From positions 1,426,001 through 1,490,000 of the forward strand of contig NZ_CP117268.1 in the NCBI RefSeq assembly GCF_007000325.2: a DNA stretch of 64,000 bases. The letters run 5' to 3'. Positions 61,646 to 64,000 of the stretch are shown here, piece by piece. The translations under genes and the position numbers were made by a program. The number at the start of each line of letters is the position of its first letter. Positions within the stretch are counted from its first letter, which is position 1. A model generated the notes under the pieces. The model did not search any database. It was not told where the DNA came from and was given only the letters and a program-made list of their open reading frames with translations. This stretch comes from Rhizobium rhododendri. Its GTDB lineage: Bacteria > Pseudomonadota > Alphaproteobacteria > Rhizobiales > Rhizobiaceae.

Positions 61646-62719
61646 ATGCAGAGCATTTCGAAAGCATTTTCCGTCGCGGCCTTGGCTGCCTCTCTGGCCA
61701 TCGGCCTTGCACAGGGTGCGGCTGCCGCTCCGAAAACAGAATTCAAGGTCGCCTGGTCGATCTATGTCGGCTGGATGCCGTGGGGCTATGCGGCAGATCA
61801 CGGCATTGTCAAGAAATGGGCCGACAAATACCGCATCAAGATCGATGTCACGCAGTTCAACGACTATGTCGAATCGATGAACCAGTACACCGCAGGCGCC
61901 TTCGATGCGGTCACCCTCACCAATATGGACGGCCTGTCGATCCCGGCCGCCGGCGGCGTGGACACTACGGCTGTCATCGTCGGCGACTTCTCCAACGGCA
62001 ATGACGCGGTTATCCTCAAAGGCAAGGACAAGCTCGCCGACATCAAGGGGCAGCCCGTCAATCTCGTCCAGTACTCGGTCTCCGAATATCTGCTGGCTCG
62101 CGCATTGCAGAGCCTCAACCTGACGGAAGCGGACATCAAGGTCGTCAACACCTCCGACGCCGATATGGTTGCCGCCTACAAGACAGCCGACGTCTCGGCA
62201 GTTGTCACCTGGAACCCACTGGTCTCGACCATTCTCGAAGACCCGACGGCCAAGAAGGTTTTCGACAGCTCGCAGATCCCGGGCGAGATCATGGATCTCA
62301 TGGTCGCCAACTCCACCGTGCTGAAGGAAAACCCGAATTTCGGCAAGGCTCTTGCTGGCATCTGGTACGAAACGGCAGCCTTGATGACGGCCGAAAGCGA
62401 CGAAGGAAAGGCAGCCCGTCTCGCGATGGGAACAGCGTCCGGCACCGATCTCAAGGGCTTCGAATCGCAACTTTCCGCCACCAAGCTCTTTTCCAAGCCT
62501 TCCGACGCGGTGACCTTTACGGCTTCGGCCACCCTGCCGAAGACCATGGATCTCGTCCGCAACTTCCTCTTCACCAAGGGCCTGCTGGGCAGCGGTGCGG
62601 CATCCGCCGATGTTATCGGCATTGAAATGCCGGACGGCAAGGTGCTCGGCGACAAGGGCAACGTCAAGCTCCGCTTCACCGAAACCTACATGAAGGCCGC
62701 GGCCGACGGCGCGCTCTGA
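61646..62719 (+). CDS. ABC transporter substrate-binding protein, guanidine/urea-carboxylase-region type
   Basis: A 357-residue NitT/TauT-like binding protein with a Sec signal peptide (about 1-29, ending GAAAAP). VAWSIYVGWMPWGYAADHGI is typical of the group found beside urea or guanidine carboxylase genes, as are GAFDAVTLTNMDGLSIPAAG and QYSVSEYLLARALQSLNLTE. Control by a guanidine-I riboswitch makes guanidine or a derivative the probable ligand. AAAAGGGGA six bases before the ATG at 61646 fixes the start. It is first of an operon with a permease and an ATPase that runs out of the window, where guanidine carboxylase or hydrolase genes might follow. Confidence 0.9.
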   Translation: MQSISKAFSVAALAASLAIGLAQGAAAAPKTEFKVAWSIYVGWMPWGYAADHGIVKKWADKYRIKIDVTQFNDYVESMNQYTAGAFDAVTLTNMDGLSIPAAGGVDTTAVIVGDFSNGNDAVILKGKDKLADIKGQPVNLVQYSVSEYLLARALQSLNLTEADIKVVNTSDADMVAAYKTADVSAVVTWNPLVSTILEDPTAKKVFDSSQIPGEIMDLMVANSTVLKENPNFGKALAGIWYETAALMTAESDEGKAARLAMGTASGTDLKGFESQLSATKLFSKPSDAVTFTASATLPKTMDLVRNFLFTKGLLGSGAASADVIGIEMPDGKVLGDKGNVKLRFTETYMKAAADGAL

Positions 62720-62724
62720 CCGCC

Positions 62725-63600
62725 ATGCAGGAGCGGCGCGCCCGTGCCGCTCCCGTCCACTCGAAATGCGGAGCCAACGCCTTGCGATGGATCAACACCA
62801 AGCCCAGCCCGGGTGCCCGGCTGGCATTGACACTGCTGCCATTCGCCCTGCTTGCGGTCGCCTATACCGTAGGGTCGGTTGCGCGGCTCGCCGAGAATGC
62901 CAATGACAAGCTCTTGCCCGGCCTTACGCAATTTGCCGATGCGATAAACCGGATCGCCTTTCTGCCGGATACGCGCACCGGCGACTATCTCTTCTGGGGC
63001 GATACCGCCGCAAGCCTTGAGCGTCTTCTGGCCGGCCTGGGGATTGCGACGGCGATTGAGCTAGCAATCGGCATGGCGATCGGCATGCTGCCTTATCTCC
63101 GCGCATTGCTTTCGCCCTTCGTCGCCGTCATCTCCATGGTGCCGCCATTGGCGCTGCTTCCGATCCTGTTTATTGTGCTGGGGCTTGGCGAAACGTCGAA
63201 GATTGCCCTCATCGTGATCGGGATCGCGCCGACGATGATCCGTGACCTCGCCCTCCATGCGCTCGAGCTGCCCCGCGAGCAGATCGTCAAGGCGGAGACG
63301 CTTGGGGGCTCGTCCTGGCAGATCGCCCTGCGCGTCGTGCTGCCGCAGATCCTGCCACGCCTGATCATCAGCATCAGGCTGCAGCTCGGCCCGGCCTGGC
63401 TGTTCCTCATCGCTGCCGAGGCGATTTCGTCCGATGCCGGGCTCGGCTACCGGATATTTCTGGTGCGCCGTTATCTCTCGATGGACGTGATCTTTCCCTA
63501 TGTCGTCTGGATCACGCTTTTGGCCGTCATCGCCAATGTCCTGCTCGATCAGATCCGCATCGCCGTCTTTCCCTGGTCCGCACTGGAGAAACAGGGATGA
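62725..63600 (+). CDS. ABC transporter permease of the riboswitch-controlled system
   Basis: Inner membrane permease of 291 residues, TauC/SsuC/NrtB type. After a basic N-terminus the first helix is LALTLLPFALLAVAYTVGSV. A periplasmic segment follows, then PYLRALLSPFVAVISMVPPL and PLALLPILFIVLGLGETSK. The coupling loop is REQIVKAETLGGSSWQIALR, with VVLPQILPRLIISIRL after it. The ATG at 62725 is used, 5 bp after the binding-protein stop; a TTG at 62782 is a possible later start. It overlaps the ATPase gene by 4 bases. Confidence 0.88.
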   Translation: MQERRARAAPVHSKCGANALRWINTKPSPGARLALTLLPFALLAVAYTVGSVARLAENANDKLLPGLTQFADAINRIAFLPDTRTGDYLFWGDTAASLERLLAGLGIATAIELAIGMAIGMLPYLRALLSPFVAVISMVPPLALLPILFIVLGLGETSKIALIVIGIAPTMIRDLALHALELPREQIVKAETLGGSSWQIALRVVLPQILPRLIISIRLQLGPAWLFLIAAEAISSDAGLGYRIFLVRRYLSMDVIFPYVVWITLLAVIANVLLDQIRIAVFPWSALEKQG

Positions 63601-64000
63601 GCGCACTGGTCATCGAAAACGTCTGGAAAGAATACGGCGATCAGATCGTCCTGGAGAACGTCTCGCTGACGGTCGAGCCGCGCGCCTTCGTGGCCCTTGT
63701 CGGCCCGTCCGGCTGCGGCAAGAGCACGTTCCTGCGCATGCTGCTCGGACAGGAGCAGCCGACGCGCGGACGCATCTTGCTGGATGGAACGCCGCTGCCG
63801 TCTGAACCCGGACGCGATCGCGGCGTCGTCTTCCAGCGCTATTCGGTCTTCCCGCATCTAACCGTGCTCGGAAACGTGCTCCTCGGCAAGGAAATGACCG
63901 CCTCGCCGCTCACGGCAAAGCTCAGGGGCGCCTCGCGCCGGCGGGCGATAGAGGAGGCACGGGCGCTGATCGCGGAAGTCGGGCTTTCCACATCGGAAAC
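63597..64000 (+). CDS. ABC transporter ATPase of the riboswitch-controlled system, N-terminal part
   Basis: The first 134 codons of a gene cut by the window end. Walker A GPSGCGKST and the Q-loop GVVFQRYSVFPHLTVLGNVL identify a TauB/SsuB/NrtD-type ATPase. The signature and Walker B lie beyond the window. It starts with an ATGA overlap with the permease stop. It completes the guanidine-type importer of the riboswitch-controlled operon. Confidence 0.9.
   Translation, partial: MSALVIENVWKEYGDQIVLENVSLTVEPRAFVALVGPSGCGKSTFLRMLLGQEQPTRGRILLDGTPLPSEPGRDRGVVFQRYSVFPHLTVLGNVLLGKEMTASPLTAKLRGASRRRAIEEARALIAEVGLSTSE

Overview
The window is one contiguous, GC-rich, densely coding stretch that reads like a Rhizobiaceae chromosome or large replicon (Rhizobium/Agrobacterium/Neorhizobium type). 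The main argument is the glycerol locus: the order glpR-glpD-glpS-glpT-glpP-glpQ-glpU-glpV-glpK with an ABC glycerol importer is characteristic of rhizobia. I see no rRNA, tRNA, CRISPR array, insertion sequence or prophage. The content is dominated by eight ABC transport systems and by a large nitrogen-heterocycle catabolic region.

Layout. 1-5570: tail of a TonB-dependent receptor and a complete iron-siderophore uptake operon (binding protein, two FecCD permeases, ATPase, siderophore-interacting reductase), stitched together by 1- to 4-base overlaps. 5682-15736: glycerol regulon, with tandem 11-bp-spaced operator-like repeats over a strong promoter in front of glpD. 15830-16234: host-attachment-like protein with its own terminator. 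16397-20292: a binding protein and two permeases without an ATPase, divergent from a metallophosphoesterase. 20414-25744: small HNH-like protein, Prc protease, DUF533 protein, VapBC toxin-antitoxin pair, bestrophin-like channel. 25764-28078 (minus): polar amino acid ABC operon. 28488-31109 (plus): ThiXYZ/SsuABC-like ABC operon without a visible TPP riboswitch.

31160-51425 is the most interesting part: two divergent operons around a 385-bp promoter region at 43936-44320. The minus operon encodes an acylphosphatase-like protein, a Rieske-only protein, a glutathione S-transferase, a LysR regulator, a split TPP-dependent decarboxylase, a GMC oxidoreductase, an amidohydrolase, a ring-hydroxylating oxygenase that has lost its Rieske cluster, a xanthine-dehydrogenase-type enzyme with fused FAD and Mo subunits, and an aldehyde dehydrogenase. 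The plus operon, behind a near-perfect sigma-54 promoter, encodes a BmpA-type (purine nucleoside family) importer, a second Rieske-less oxygenase and guanine deaminase. The Rieske-only protein and the two Rieske-less catalytic proteins look like a split Rieske oxygenase; this is my best candidate for an undescribed system. The natural reading is uptake, deamination, hydroxylation and oxidative breakdown of a purine- or pterin-like ring.

51443-56819 (minus): gluconolactonase-like protein and a ribose-type ABC importer. 57068-61331 (plus): soluble two-component pair, an HpPgdA-type polysaccharide deacetylase-fold enzyme, a small CxxC protein and a CobW-type GTPase. 61436-64000 (plus): a second sigma-54 promoter, a guanidine-I (ykkC) riboswitch with an intrinsic terminator, and the ABC importer it controls, cut by the window edge. 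The two sigma-54 promoters suggest nitrogen-limitation control of the purine-like and guanidine modules, although no sigma-54 activator gene lies in the window.
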